From Antilocapra americana (taxonomy: Eukaryota; Chordata; Mammalia; Artiodactyla; Antilocapridae), in assembly GCA_007570785.1 (NCBI GenBank), contig ML660777.1, positions 7,726,866 through 7,790,865 of the forward strand: DNA of 64,000 bases, written 5' to 3'. The notes below the pieces were generated by a model that saw only the letters and a list, made by a program, of their open reading frames with translations, searched no databases and was not told where the DNA came from. The translations under genes and the position numbers were made by a program. Shown in pieces: positions 24,446 to 35,603 of the stretch. Positions within the stretch are counted from its first letter, which is position 1. Every line of letters starts with the position of its first letter.

Positions 24446-24459
24446 TGACTTCTAATTCT
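24446..24459. repeat. Target-site duplication, right copy
   Basis: Second copy of TGACTTCTAATTCT, partner of 24228-24241. Confidence 0.92.
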
Positions 24460-25168
24460 ACTACCACCTTAATTCTGTCAAAAACTAAATCCATCATGCT
24501 TGTACTACAGTCCATTCTTTCTATATTTTCTATTTCAGTGAGTGGAAACACGTTTTACTTAGGCAAACACTATGGAAACTCTTAGATCAATAGGACATTT
24601 AAATCATGAGTATTCTTGTGTATCAGGCTGACACATTCCCTTACGACATTCATAACTGCACCAAAAATCACTTCCTGAGATGTGTATTTGATCATGTAAT
24701 TTTTCACTTTAAAATATCTTAATCCTGACCGTATTCTCCTTAGTATGTTACACAAAGTCTCAAAGATCTAAGCTTCAGTTCATCTTTAGATTCAGTGGAA
24801 CCTCCAAGCCCATTCCCACTGCCACCCCTAGTGTACAAATCAATATCTAAGCACTTGTGTTTACCCTTAACAAACCTTGTCTCCTTGCCTTTGTATATTT
24901 CTCTCTCTTTGGGAATCAATTGCCATATTTTTCTCACCAAGTTCACTCTGAGGTATCCTTCATAACTTATCTCAGATACTCTTCTGATAGTATTTCTCTC
25001 AGTACCTCATTTTTTGGGTTGAATTAGGTGCTCTTAAATGTTATTACATGACAACTATCCCTTATTGCCTAAATTATCACCAAAAATCCAAACTTGGTTT
25101 TAATAATTAAAAATTAAGGACATAATTGTGCTTAATTGACTGAATTTGTGAATAATGTCAATTACAGG

Positions 25169-25620
25169 TAGAATAATGGCCTGTCAAGATTTCCAAAACT
25201 TGTTAATATATTACCTCTTATGGCAAAAGGGACTTTGTAGATGTCATATAGTTAAATGTTTTCAAATGGGAAGATTTATTCTGGCTTATCCAGATAGGCC
25301 CAATGTAAACACAGAGTTCATATGAGAAGGAGGCAGGAGTGTCAGGATCAGAGATTTTTGAGGATGCCACACAGCTGAATTTGAAGTTAAAGCAACAAGT
25401 CAAGGAATACAGGTGGCCTCTGTAACCCTGAAAAGGCAAGGAAATAGATTTTCTCCTAGAGTCTGCAGAAGGAACACAGCCCTTCAGCCACTGTGGTTTT
25501 ATCCGGCAAAAATCATTTGGAACTTCTGACTTCTACAAGTTTAAGATAATAATACATATTATCTTAAGCCACTAAACTTGTGTTACTTTGTTACAAAACC
25601 AGCGGGAAACTTATACAATG
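25169..25620 (+). mobile_element. MaLR-type LTR (MLT1/MST-like), sense
   Basis: Characteristic blocks occur in order: 'ggcaaaagggactttgtaga', 'cagataggcccaatgtaaac', 'gaaaaggcaaggaaatagat', then 'ttaagccactaaacttgtgt'. This is an old mammalian LTR with no internal viral sequence beside it. The subfamily is uncertain. Confidence 0.75.
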
Positions 25621-26498
25621 ACATTGTCCAAAGCACATAGTTGGAAAATAATCTATATATGAGTGCTTGACTGATTAAAGCAATTTAATGTAAGATAACC
25701 CTCTTAGGTTAAATTTTTTTTTTCTGCGACCTTTGTGGCTAAATGAGATGAATTATCTTTTAGACAGATGTACTATAATTAAAAAATATTTACTACCTTA
25801 GGATAAATAAAATAACATTTATAGAACCAAGGTATTTCATTTTACTACCAAGACATTTTCATACTAAAAATTATTTGTTGCTTACTGAAATTCAAATTTA
25901 ACTGAGTGTTCTATATTTATATTTATAAATGAGAACTCTAATTCTGGGGAACCTTAGGTTTGGTGAGTCACTAACATTCAGAATCATAGAATTTCATTCC
26001 AGTGTTTCAGATACTCACAGTTTTAGATCTGAGGTTGATTTTACTTTGATGTAGGCAATCCAGGCCATTTCTCAAATGGCTTTCATGTCTAGATTGACAA
26101 AAATGGATGCAAAGTGTGATTTGCTCAGAGATGCCAAAAATGTCCATAAATAGATCTCGGCTCATAGACCTGTCTCTTGACCCACTGAATTTTTAAGATA
26201 AGGATGTGACCCAGATTTCATAACATCCATCTCAGACTCCTATGGAAATAATCAGATTCTCTAGGTCTACTGACAGAGTAATGATGGTATCATAAAAGGA
26301 AAAAAAATTATGCTTGATAAAGGGAATGTTCAGTACATTAAGGATTATTTCTAATGATAATGGTAGTAGATTATACTTATGGTTAAAGGTTGATTAGCTA
26401 CTAACATATAGTTTCAGCATGCATAAAATTTCCCTTCTTTAAACAGATTATTTTTTGTTATATATTTCCTCATTCCTTCTTCTGTTAATAGGAAAAAA

Positions 26499-26520
26499 AA
26501 AGAGAGAGAGAGAGAGATAG
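26499..26520. repeat. (AG)n short run
   Basis: An A9 run passes into about nine AG units, then degenerates. Confidence 0.85.
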
Positions 26521-27129
26521 AAAGAGAAAGGAAACAAAAGGGTTTTTCTGGCATTCATTCCCTAACAAACAACATGTTTACTAAGATCTCCTCTCCCTTG
26601 TAGATGTTTAATTTAGAATCCAGTGCGACAGTTCTATCTCTGGTAGATGTCTTATTCCACAGCATTCATAAACATGTGCAGCTTCCCAGCCAGAACAGAG
26701 GCAGTTAATGATGTCCATAATGCTCCATCAACATGACTTAAATTCAAAGATGTTTGCATGTGTAATAATCACACTAGAAAAAAAAAGTGATAATTAAGAT
26801 TCTGAAGTACAAAAGGGTAATGCACTGTCCTCTACCTCAGTAGGGAAGTTCATTAGCAGTGGAATCATGTCATTTGCCCATCTGTTCATAATTGCATTCA
26901 CCCCAGGAACTAAGTGAAGGAAGTGACATCACATGGTCCTTATATACACAGGTCCGTAAATCACATGTATGTTCTTATCTGCATGGATGCTTTGGGGGAG
27001 GGAAAAGCAAAACAACAACCACTAAAGCCCACCAGAAACAATAAACTACTAATTGAGCCTTTTCCAAGTTTAGCATAGGAATATGATCTCATTAATTTTG
27101 TAATCTTGACAAGATATTCTATCTCTAGG

Positions 27130-27720
27130 AAATCTCATAGAAAAATAAAGTGCTGCTGCTTCTGCGTGTTATCAAGGCCATATTGTGGGGATAATTATCT
27201 TTCAACTGGTTGGAGACACACCTCTTGTTTGTATGTCCTAACCATCGGGTGCTTAGCAGCTGCTGTAATATCAATGGGCAAATGAAACAGGTCCTCATTA
27301 GATTAGCATTGAGCTGATTTCTGGTGCCAGTCTCATTATTATTGGTGACTAAACTGGCAGATTGTCAGGATGTCTCAGGGCGAGATGAGCTTTTGCAGCT
27401 CTTTGTTTGTAGTTATTATAAACAATGAAGTGAAAGCAATCCCTTGGGCATAGTCATGTCTCAGAGGATTATTTTTTTCTTTTTTTCTCGTGAGTGGCAA
27501 TCAGCTTGCAGAGGCAGCATCAGTAAACAACTTCTTATTTTAAGAATGATATTAATTAAAGCAAGGAGTGTGGTTTGGAAAGAGAACTTGTTAATTATTT
27601 AATGTCACCTGCTCTGATCAGGCCCACCACTTGAAAGTGACTTTTTTTTCTAGTCTTAAATATACTCTGCCTGTCATGAACACCAATGAAAATATAGGCT
27701 TCCAAGTGGTGAAAACCTGT
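27130..27720. promoter_or_regulatory. Candidate conserved non-coding element or enhancer
   Basis: Inside the repeat-free block this section has balanced composition and a cluster of developmental factor-like words: SOX-like ACAATG at 27422-27427 and CTTTGTTT at 27401-27408, a forkhead-like GTAAACA at 27523-27529, and homeodomain-like TTAATTAA at 27552-27559 and TTAATTATT near 27591. Such words occur by chance in AT-rich DNA, so the call rests on repeat exclusion and composition. Cross-species conservation is not known here. Confidence 0.3.
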
Positions 27721-29012
27721 TTTTCATTTTAAGAAATCTGCAAATGTGAGACATTACATCATAGTCTTAAATGCAAAGCAGATTTTCTTACTTTACTTGG
27801 AAAATAATATTGAATCCAAAGACCTTACTCTACTGCATTGCAAACTACATAGAATGGGTTGGATCACCAGAATAAAATCATCAGTTGATCTAGAAAATGA
27901 TTCAAAAGCATTTGACAAATAAAGACTGGCATTGAGATTGCAATATCCACCTAAGTGAAGGGTGTCTGACAAAATGAACTGAAGCTTAAAAATGATACCT
28001 TTAATATTGAAAAAATGGTGTAAGCAATGCCTCACTTTATCAGGGCTAATATATGCACAAAGGTACATGACAAATAGCATTAATTCAAACTCTCAAGAAA
28101 GAAAATAGATTTTACATACTTAAGAATGTTTCAACTTGTTGGATTTAAGGGACCTTCTCCACAAAGTTGGTTTGTTATTATTTTCTATATGCAAGGCAAA
28201 CTCCAGAAAATGAAGTTATTTTTCCAGCAAAATATCTATAACTTCAGAACTAAATCTGATCCTCTTCTGCTGATTTGTGAGGATTTAATGTGAATTGTTG
28301 TCTTCCAGTAAGACATACCTTTCCCAGAGAACATCTCTCTGATAGAGGAGTCATCCAAAAAATGAGGCAAGTTTCAACCATTTCCACAGAGATCAGTATT
28401 GAATGTGTTATAGAGTTTAATATGCACAGTTTGGCTTGGGCTTTAAACACAATAGTTGGCAGTTCAGACCATGCATCCACAGAACTTTGATGATGCTGGA
28501 ACCGTCCTGCCATTTCTCTGTATTCTCACTGCTTCAGCAACTACCATGTCTAAACTCATTACCATTTATCATTGAATTAGCTTCACCAAAACCCAAAATC
28601 TCTTTCAGAACAAGATAATTCTTCAAGACTAGCTAATTTCTGTTAAGTGACTAAATTCTAAGTCTTTCAGGAATTCGAAGTACTGCAGGGGAATGTGTGT
28701 GAGATATAAAGTGAGTTATTCCTGTTTGTGATGTTATGTGACATTATTCTAGCTGGGATATCAACATAGGAACTCAATCTCTGTTTTTATTTTTCACCAA
28801 AATTATTTTAAAAATATCAAAACACCTTCAACAATTCTCACTCCAAGTACATTTTAGTGTTTCCTTTCACTAAGAATAATCATTTTAAGGCATATCGTTT
28901 AGACCTTGATATGGATTCAGAAAGAGGCAGAGGATAGAGTTTGCTTTAAACTGAATTGAGGTAAGACCAAGAATAAAAAAAACCAAAACACTCTAGCAAT
29001 ACCAAATACTAG

Positions 29013-29190
29013 CCACTTTCAGTCACTCAGTCGTGTCCGACCCCGTGACCCCACGGACTGCAGCACACCAGGCCTCCCTTCTATTGTCAACTCCCAGTTT
29101 ACTCAAACTCATGTCCATTGAATCAGTGATGCCATCCAGCCATCTCATCCTCTGTTGACGAAAAGAGTCGGACATGACTGAGCGAATTCA
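29013..29190 (-). mobile_element. BovB 3' end as a fold-back (antisense, then sense terminus)
   Basis: Positions 29013-29155 are the antisense BovB 3' end. They are followed at once by 29156-29190, which is the sense 3' terminus ('gagtcggacatgactgagcg'). The extreme 3' sequence is thus present twice in opposite orientations, making an imperfect inverted repeat around a loop of about 110 bases. Confidence 0.85.
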
Positions 29191-30165
29191 CATGAAAAGA
29201 ATACTAGGCTTTTGTTTTTGTATACAGAAAATACCTGGTGTCCTCCAAACATAGTAAATTTAGTTGCATTTTGGTAGGGTTTTAGATGCCAAAACATATA
29301 TTCACACATTTACAACATTTATGATTTTCATGGGCAAGCTCTCATTAGTTCGTGAAAACTGCCACTTGTAATATATAGACACATTTGACTTAAATGTTGC
29401 TAAGGAAAATATCTAGATGTTCAGACATAAGTATGAATTATTTCTTCCCCCAAAGTTGAGAAATTTTCATTCTCCAAACTTAAGGAAGGAAGAAGCAAAT
29501 ATTCTTATAAAGTATTTAAAGCCTTTGTCTAAAAGATAAGTCTAAATGTGTGTCAGAAATACTTTGCTCAGTTTCAGGGCATTTAAGATATGAGAAAGAA
29601 GTATCTTAATTTAATGATTACATGAATTTAATAAAAAGTCCTATTCACAGGTTTCCAGTGCTCAGTTTCACTCAAAATTAGTATGTTTTATTTGGTCACT
29701 CCTTAATATGTGTATATATATGTGTATGTTTATGTAAGAGGGAGAATTTCATTAAAACTTTAAATCGCATATTTGCTTAATGTGTAAGTTATAGTTAGTC
29801 TGTTTCCCTTCTACCCTCATTCCTTTAGAATTAGAAGTAAAAAGTTTTAGCTTCTAAACCTACCCATTTCCTAAACCTATGTAGACTAAGCCTATAAATA
29901 TGTTGTGGCTCCAATTTCTGAACAGTGGATAGTAAGAAAAGGAGTAATAAACTTTCTGGAAAAATCCAGATACTAAATATTTTCAGTTTTGTAGGCCATT
30001 GCAACTACTCAATGTTGCAATTGTAGCTGGAAAGCAATTATAGACAATGGGTGAAGAAAGAAGTGTAGAAGGTTCCAATAAAATTGAATTTTGAGTTTTA
30101 TAAAATGTTCACATGACACAAAACAATCATCTTTTGGATGTTAAGAGTGATTTGTATATATGTAT
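29191..30165. other. No recognised gene or repeat
   Basis: AT-rich unassigned sequence. Confidence 0.45.
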
Positions 30166-30201
30166 ATGACATGACTGAGTGACCTTCACTTTCACTTTTC
30201 A
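30166..30201 (+). mobile_element. Bov-tA/Bov-A2 3' tail fragment
   Basis: 'gacatgactgagtgaccttc' followed by 'actttcacttttcat' is the 3' terminus of the ruminant SINE/BovB tail. Only about 36 bases are present. Confidence 0.65.
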
Positions 30202-30767
30202 TATAAATACATATACAACACTCTTAGCTCATGAGTTGTACAAAAACAAGTCAGATTTGGCCCAGGGGTCATGGTGTGTCAACACTTATTCTAAAGCACC
30301 TACCCTTGGTATGGGGGAGGGAATTCTTGAACCTCATGGGTTCTACAGGTCTATAGAGTATAATAAGTTCCTAGTCTCAGGCAGAAATTTCCAAAATGGA
30401 TACTTAGCCTCTATGAATTCCAATCTAGCACTTCCAAACATGGGTCACTTGGTAGGATGTTAGATGTCAATAGATTCTACCTCTATGACCTCAATCCATC
30501 CTCTGAGTTTCTGCTTTATCCAGACATGTACACCATCTTGGAACTATACTAGCTTTGAAAACAACTACGTTTTAGTAGCAACTGCTGTCTTACCTGTTGT
30601 ACAGTGGAAACTCTGTACCATGCATGAGCCTTAGATTACTTCTATGGAGCCTAAATCGCATCACAGATTACATCATGTGTGGCTCTCATCTACCCAGCAG
30701 GTTGATGGCAGACAGTTATTAATTTCTTACTATTAATACATATATTGTCCTAACTGAAATCTACTAA
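30202..30767. other. No recognised gene or repeat
   Basis: The plus-strand frame at 30179-30463 starts in the SINE tail and shows no domain; I treat it as chance. Confidence 0.45.
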
Positions 30768-31092
30768 CCTTCTCATCCTCTACTGCCCCTTTCTCCTTTG
30801 CCTTCAGTCTTTCCCAGCATCAGGGTCTTTCCAATGAGTCGACTGTTTGCATTAGGTGTCCCAAGTATTGGAGCTTCAGCTTCAGCATCGATCCTTCCAA
30901 AGAAAATCCAGGGTTGATTTTCTTGCTGTCCAAGAGACTGTCAAGAGTCTTCCCAGCACCACAACTTGATGGTTAGATAGCATCACCTACCCAATGCACA
31001 TGAATCTGAGCAAATTCCAGGAGATAGTGAAGGACAAGGAAGTCTGGCATGTTGCAGTTCACAGAATCACAAACTCTCTGACTTAGCAATTG

Positions 31093-31093
<1 letters not shown>
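30768..31093 (+). mobile_element. BovB 3' end with inverted upstream segment (twin-priming structure)
   Basis: Positions 30768-30963 are antisense BovB. Positions 30964-31093 are the sense 3' terminus. In the consensus the two pieces are immediate neighbours, so only the upstream piece is inverted, with the break next to the 'gatgag'/'ttgatgg' junction. That is the classic twin-priming arrangement. The 3' end runs straight into an (AC)n tract. Confidence 0.88.

Positions 31094-31138
<45 letters not shown>
31094..31138. repeat. (AC)22 microsatellite at a BovB 3' end
   Basis: A 45-base AC run directly follows the BovB 3' terminus ('gcaattga'). The plus-strand frame 31090-31308 begins in it and is not a gene. 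Confidence 0.98.
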
Positions 31139-31140
<2 letters not shown>

Positions 31141-31274
31141 TCTACTATATCCACAATCTCTTTGGTTTCTAGATATAGAAACATAAAAATTGTTCTAAAG
31201 AGTCCTAAAGTGATGATTATGGGAGTCTTCACTCATACTGGTCTTTTAGTCAGTTTGTCGTCTAAGAGTTTTTA

Positions 31275-31455
31275 TAAGAGAAAGGGTTCCAGACTCAGGC
31301 ACTTCTGAATCAAATACCGCTTCTCCTACTTAATGGTTACGTGACCATGAATATATTTAGTTTTCTAATTCTTACTTTCTCTGCAGTACAGTGGAGATAG
31401 GCATATTCTAACTCATAGGGATGTAGAGTTAAATAGGATACCCTATAAGGCTAGC
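31275..31455 (+). mobile_element. MIR-family SINE remnant, sense
   Basis: Blocks follow MIR order: 'ttccagactcaggcacttct', 'acgtgaccatgaatatattt', 'cagtggagataggcatattc', 'ctcatagggatgtagagtta'. Diverged, with approximate ends. Confidence 0.65.
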
Positions 31456-31840
31456 TATAGGTTTCTCTTAGTATTATATCATTGTATAATAACTTACCAC
31501 AAATTTAGTGGTGTAAAACAATATTTATTATTTTTAAGTTTCTGTAGGTCAGAAGTTGAGTATGACTTGCCTTGGATTTTTGCTTTAGGATCTCAGCAGA
31601 GGCAAATCCAACTGTCACAGGGACCTGTGGCCTCTTCAGAGACTTGAGTTGGGAAAAATCCACTTCCAAACTCCATCAGGTTGTTGGCAGAAGTCATTTA
31701 CTTGTGACTGCAGAAATAAAGGTTTCATTTTGTTAAATGGGATCTGTCCTCAGCAACTGGAATAATCTACTCCCAGTTATTCAAATTAAATGTCTGGAGT
31801 AGGAAGGAGGAATGTGTACTTTTAACATGCCCTTTAGGTT
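31456..31840. mobile_element. Old interspersed repeat, class unresolved
   Basis: 'ttagtggtgtaaaacaatat', 'tttctgtaggtcagaagttg' and 'aggttgttggcagaagtcat' recall a mammal-wide LTR or DNA-transposon family, but I cannot assign it. Confidence 0.4.
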
Positions 31841-32707
31841 TTCTGATGCAAATTGCCCAAAAAACATATTTGAAAAAACAATGAATCTTTTGGGTAAAAT
31901 GAAACTGTGATATATTCAGGAGCTTGATCGTTTTGTTATCAAAATGAGAATGTGTGACAATAAACTTGTGTCTATAAATATATATGGAATAATGAAATAA
32001 AAGTTGTTAGAAGATATAGAAACACAGAGCTAATGTTAATTATATTTATTATTCATAAAACAGTCATTGTCAATCCAAGAAAAAGGCCAATTATTCAGTC
32101 GATCTAAAAAGAATAATTAAGGGAAAGACCACTCCATAACACAAATCAGAAAAGAGGTGAAACTATACTGAAAAACAGAAATTGAAATGTGTTCAGTAAA
32201 ATATAATTGAAAATGCATTTCCTTTGCTGTGTAATCTATTAATAAAATGCCTACACTCTTACTATAAAAGAGCTTAATATTTAGTCAAAGGAAATTAGAG
32301 CATATTTAAAACCTCTAATAAGAAACCAAGCAAAGAATTGAGTGGTAAGGAAACTATTAGCACTAAATGAAAGATGCATAAATATATTAGCAAAATATAG
32401 AACTACATGCTCCATTTTATTATTCAGAGACATATTCAAAGTCATTATTCTATGTCCTATTATTTAAATGATATGATGGCCAAATGATCCTATTAGATTC
32501 AATTTTATAATTAGGCAAGAAGTCTGATATATTTTAAAGATGGCTAACTTTGGAAAGGTACATATGTAGTTTAACACTGAACTATACCTTTTGCTGCCTA
32601 GGTGATGAGATATTTAATATTGTTTTCCATCTATTCCTATCTAAATGGTGGTAAATTTACTGTGGTTTTTTGTGAGAAACAAATGAGGTAATTGCATATT
32701 GAACTAT
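31841..32707. other. No recognised gene or repeat
   Basis: AT-rich sequence without a supported element. Confidence 0.45.
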
Positions 32708-32780
32708 ATTGTTGTTTTGTTCAGTCGCCAAGCTGTGTCTTCAGGGACCCATGGACTTCAACACACCAGGCTTCTCTGAG
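32708..32780 (-). mobile_element. Bov-tA fragment, antisense 3' part
   Basis: 'ttgttcagtcgccaagctgt' and 'acacaccaggcttctctgag' are the first blocks of an antisense SINE; the remainder is missing. Confidence 0.75.
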
Positions 32781-33208
32781 CTATTGGCTCATAAAATGCA
32801 TACAATAAATATTGGCCTCTGAATCCATTTTTCTCTTTCTTGAGTATTACATATGAGAAAAAAAAGTTCTGAAAGACTTTCAGATATGATTTTATTACCT
32901 AAAATGGATATGTCCTTGCCTGGGTTCTCATCTATTTCTTTTCATTATTTAGTTATCTTATAAAATGCAGGCATCTCTCAAGGTGATTTCTGTTTGTGTG
33001 AGCAATGTGATCCTTAGACATGTGACATGCCAATACAATTTCAAATATTGAGCTTCTGAGTGTCTAGATTGATCAATATGATTTTATGCAAGACCAGAGT
33101 CTGTGTGAACATCTCAGTATAGTTGCATTATTTCAACATAAATCTGTGAACAACTGAGCATGGGGAGAGCAGAGATATCTAAAACTTCTTTTGTCTTAGA
33201 TAGGACTA
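32781..33208. other. No recognised gene or repeat
   Basis: Unassigned DNA before the large BovB copy. Confidence 0.45.
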
Positions 33209-33291
33209 TGCTCAAACTACCGCACAACTGCACTCATTTGACACGCTAGTGAAGTAATGCTCAAATTCTCCAAGCCACTCTTCAGCAAGAC

Positions 33292-33885
33292 GTGAACCGT
33301 GAACTTCCAGATGTTCAAGCTGGTTTTAGAAAAAGTAGAGGAAAAAGAGATCATATTGCCAACATCCGCTGGATCATCAAAAAAGCAAGAGAGTTTCAGA
33401 AAAACATCTACTTCTGCTTTATTGACTATGCCAAAGATTTTGACTGTGTGGATCACAATAAACTGTGGAAAATTCTGAAAGAGATGGGAATACCAGACCA
33501 CCTGACCTGTCTCTTGAGAAACCTGTGTGTAGGTCACGTAGCAACAGTTAGAACTGGACATAGAATGACAGACTGGTTCCAAATAGGAAAAGAAGTATGT
33601 CAAGGCTGTATATTGTCACCCTGCTTATTTAACTTCTATGCAGAGTACATAATGAGAAACGCTGGGCTGGAGGAAGCACAAGCTGGAATCAAGATTGCCG
33701 GGAGAAATATCAATAACCACAGATATGCAGATGACACCACCTTTATGGCAAAAAGTGAAGAAGAACTAAAGAGCCTCTTGATCAAAGTGAAAGAGAAGAG
33801 TGAAAAAGTTGGCTTAAAGTTCAACATTCAGAAAACTAATATCATGGCACCCGGTCCCATCACTTCATGGCAAAAAAATGGTTAA
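33292..33885 (+). pseudogene. BovB reverse transcriptase, N-terminally truncated (central RT)
   Basis: This 197-residue frame spans the fingers and palm of a non-LTR reverse transcriptase. 'QAGFRKSRGKRDHIANI' lies at residues 9-25. Motif A, 'FIDYAKDFDCVDH', is at about 43-55, with Asp where the usual sequence has Ala in KAFD. 'CQGCILSP' (motif B) is at 103-110, and the catalytic 'YADD' (motif C) is at 145-148. The first ATG is internal to the domain and not a real start. The frame ends where a 'ggtta' change turns a Gly-Glu stretch into TAA. There is no promoter or splice evidence. It is a dead retrotransposon remnant, although its palm residues are intact. Confidence 0.9.
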
Positions 33886-34276
33886 ACAGTGGAAACAGTG
33901 GCTGACTTTATTTTATTTTATTTTTTTTGTCTCCAAAATCACTGCAGATGGTGATTGTAGCCATGAAATTAAAAGACGCTTACTCCTTGGAAGGAAAGCT
34001 ATGACCAACCTAGATAGCATATTAAAAAGCAGAGACATTACTTTGTCAACAAAGGTGTGTCTAGTCAAGGCTATGGTTTTTCCAGTAGTCATGTATGGAT
34101 GTGAGAGTTGGATTATAAAGAAAGCTAAGCACAGAAGAATGGATGCTTTTGAACTGTGGTGTTGGAGAAGACTCTTGGAAGTCCGTTGGACTGCAAGGAG
34201 ATCCAACCAGTCCATCCTAAAGGAAATCAGTCCTGGGTGTTCATTGGAAGGACTGATGTTGAAGCTGAAACTCTAA
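33878..34276 (+). pseudogene. BovB RT C-terminal region, frameshifted
   Basis: The frame encodes the C-terminal part after the palm, including 'KITADGDCSHEIKRRLLLG' and 'LVKAMVFPVVMYGCESW'. It lies one frame away from the preceding RT segment. The shift coincides with a T-rich expansion at about 33909-33930. It ends at a stop near 34276, short of the usual end ('LEGLMLKLKL'). No function is expected. Confidence 0.88.
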
Positions 34277-34794
34277 TACTTGGGCTACCTGATGTGAAGA
34301 GCTGACTCATTGGAAAAGACCCTGATGCTGGGAAAGACTGAGGGCAGGAGGAGAAGGGGAGGACAGAGGATGAGATGGTTGAATGGAATCACGAACACAA
34401 TAGTCATGGGTTTGGGTGAACTCCGGGAATTGGTGATGGACAGGGAGGCCTGGCATGCTGCAGTTCATGTGGTCGCAAAGAATCAGAAATGACTGAGTGA
34501 CTGAACTAAGCTGAACTGAACTGAACTGATGCATGTAATGGACAGATTGGGCTCTTTTCTGTGAAGTGTTTATATTTTGACATCATCCTAATCATTTTTT
34601 CCTAGAAATTCAGTGCTGTCTTAAACCCTAAGGATTGTCTCTGTTTGCAGCCAAACAAAATACAAGTTAGGGTCCCTTATTCTTTCATTAGATGTTAGAA
34701 CAGTTTACTGCTCACCCTGCTCTGATCTCAAGTCTCCAGGTCTTGGATAGTTGCCTCATTCCCAATATACTTGGAACTGAGTTTCTGCCTTATC

Positions 34795-34803
34795 CCTTGG
34801 ATA
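34795..34803. repeat. Target-site duplication, left copy
   Basis: CCTTGGATA here and at 35009-35017 bracket the SINE between them. Confidence 0.85.
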
Positions 34804-35008
34804 TGGGCTTCCCCAGTGGCTCAGCAGTAAATTATCCACCCGCAATACACGAGATATAGGTTTGATCCCTGAATCAGGGAGATTCTCTGGCAGAGGAAAT
34901 GAAAACCTATTCCAGTATTCTTGCCAGGACAATCCCATGGACAGAGTAGCCTTGTGGGCTAAAGTCTGTGGAGTTGTAAAGAGTCGGAAATGACTGTGCT
35001 TGCTTGTG
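34804..35008 (+). mobile_element. Bov-tA SINE with 9-bp target-site duplication
   Basis: The element is complete from 'gggcttccccagtggctcag' to the 'gactgtgcttgcttgtg' tail. It is flanked by perfect CCTTGGATA repeats. Confidence 0.95.
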
Positions 35009-35017
35009 CCTTGGATA
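35009..35017. repeat. Target-site duplication, right copy
   Basis: Second CCTTGGATA, partner of 34795-34803. Confidence 0.85.
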
Positions 35018-35388
35018 CTCTGAAATGGAATTAGTTGGTCGTGGCACTTTTCCAGATACTTGATCTCTTTTCCTACATTTTTTTTTTCTTTTCTCAGTAT
35101 CAAAGTTTGACTTTGGCCATATTGTCCAAACAACTTTTTATGATCTGAAGTCTAATTTCTCATCCATGCTGTCAGACTCATCCAGTGTTATTCATTCTAT
35201 CATGTCAAATTTCAGTTTGATAACCCCCTCCCATTCTTAGAGAGAAAGTCTGGACCTTGGTTGAAAACACTTGTTTACTACTTACTTGGTTCTACTATGA
35301 CTTAGTCCCAGGGAAAGAATTCTATTTTGTACCATTCTTTATATATATCTAAATATATTTTTTAATTTATATGAGCATTCTTGTATGT
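35018..35388. other. No recognised gene or repeat
   Basis: Unassigned sequence between two SINEs of opposite orientation. Confidence 0.45.
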
Positions 35389-35603
35389 GTGTGTACTAAG
35401 TTGCTTCAGTTGTGTGTGACTCTTTGTGATGCTATGGACTGTAGCCCACCAGGCTCCCCTGTCCGTAGGATTCTCCAGGGGAGAATACTGGAGTAGGTTG
35501 CCATTCCCTCCTCCAGAGGATCTTCCCCACCCAGGGATTAAACCTGCTTCTCTTATGTCCCCTGCATTGACAAGTGGGTTCTTTACTAGAGCTGCTTGGG
35601 AAA
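35389..35603 (-). mobile_element. Bov-tA SINE, antisense
   Basis: Antisense element with 'actaagttgcttcagttgtg' at its 3' end (left) and the degraded reverse head 'agctgcttgggaa' at the right. The two open frames here on opposite strands are readings of the SINE. Confidence 0.93.

Larger units (their letters stand above)
23880..25080 (+). mobile_element. L2 LINE remnant, sense, split by a SINE
   Basis: The CT-rich text and order of blocks ('ctaattctactaccacctta', 'tttgatcatgtaatttttca', 'ttgtctccttgcctttgtat', 'aggtatccttcataactt') resemble the late coding region of L2. Divergence is high and the boundaries are uncertain. The Bov-tA at 24242-24445 is inserted in it. The frames 24092-24430 and 24247-24585 read across this junction and are chance. 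Confidence 0.5.
25621..29012. other. Longest stretch without recognisable repeats; no gene found
   Basis: About 3.4 kb contain no BovB, SINE, L1, LTR or long microsatellite that I can recognise, apart from a short AG-rich run at 26499-26520. No coding frame is convincing; the overlapping frames at 28250-28618 on both strands show no domain. The 27130-27720 section has features of a conserved non-coding element and is listed separately. Confidence 0.6.
33209..34530 (+). mobile_element. BovB LINE, 1.3 kb, best-preserved RT copy in the window
   Basis: A 5'-truncated sense copy starts in the RT domain ('gctcaaactaccgcacaa') and runs to the true 3' end with repeated 'ctgaa' units. It encodes two adjacent frames (33292-33885 and 33878-34276) separated by a stop and a frameshift. 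BovB supplies the reverse transcriptase that also mobilises Bov-tA SINEs, but this copy lacks the endonuclease and the ORF start, so it cannot act alone. Confidence 0.96.

Noticed and set aside
24092..24585. Two overlapping 112-codon plus frames
   Set aside because: Both read through an antisense SINE and its L2 flanks.
33217..33603. 128-codon minus frame opposite the BovB RT
   Set aside because: It is the complementary reading of the real RT frame on the plus strand.
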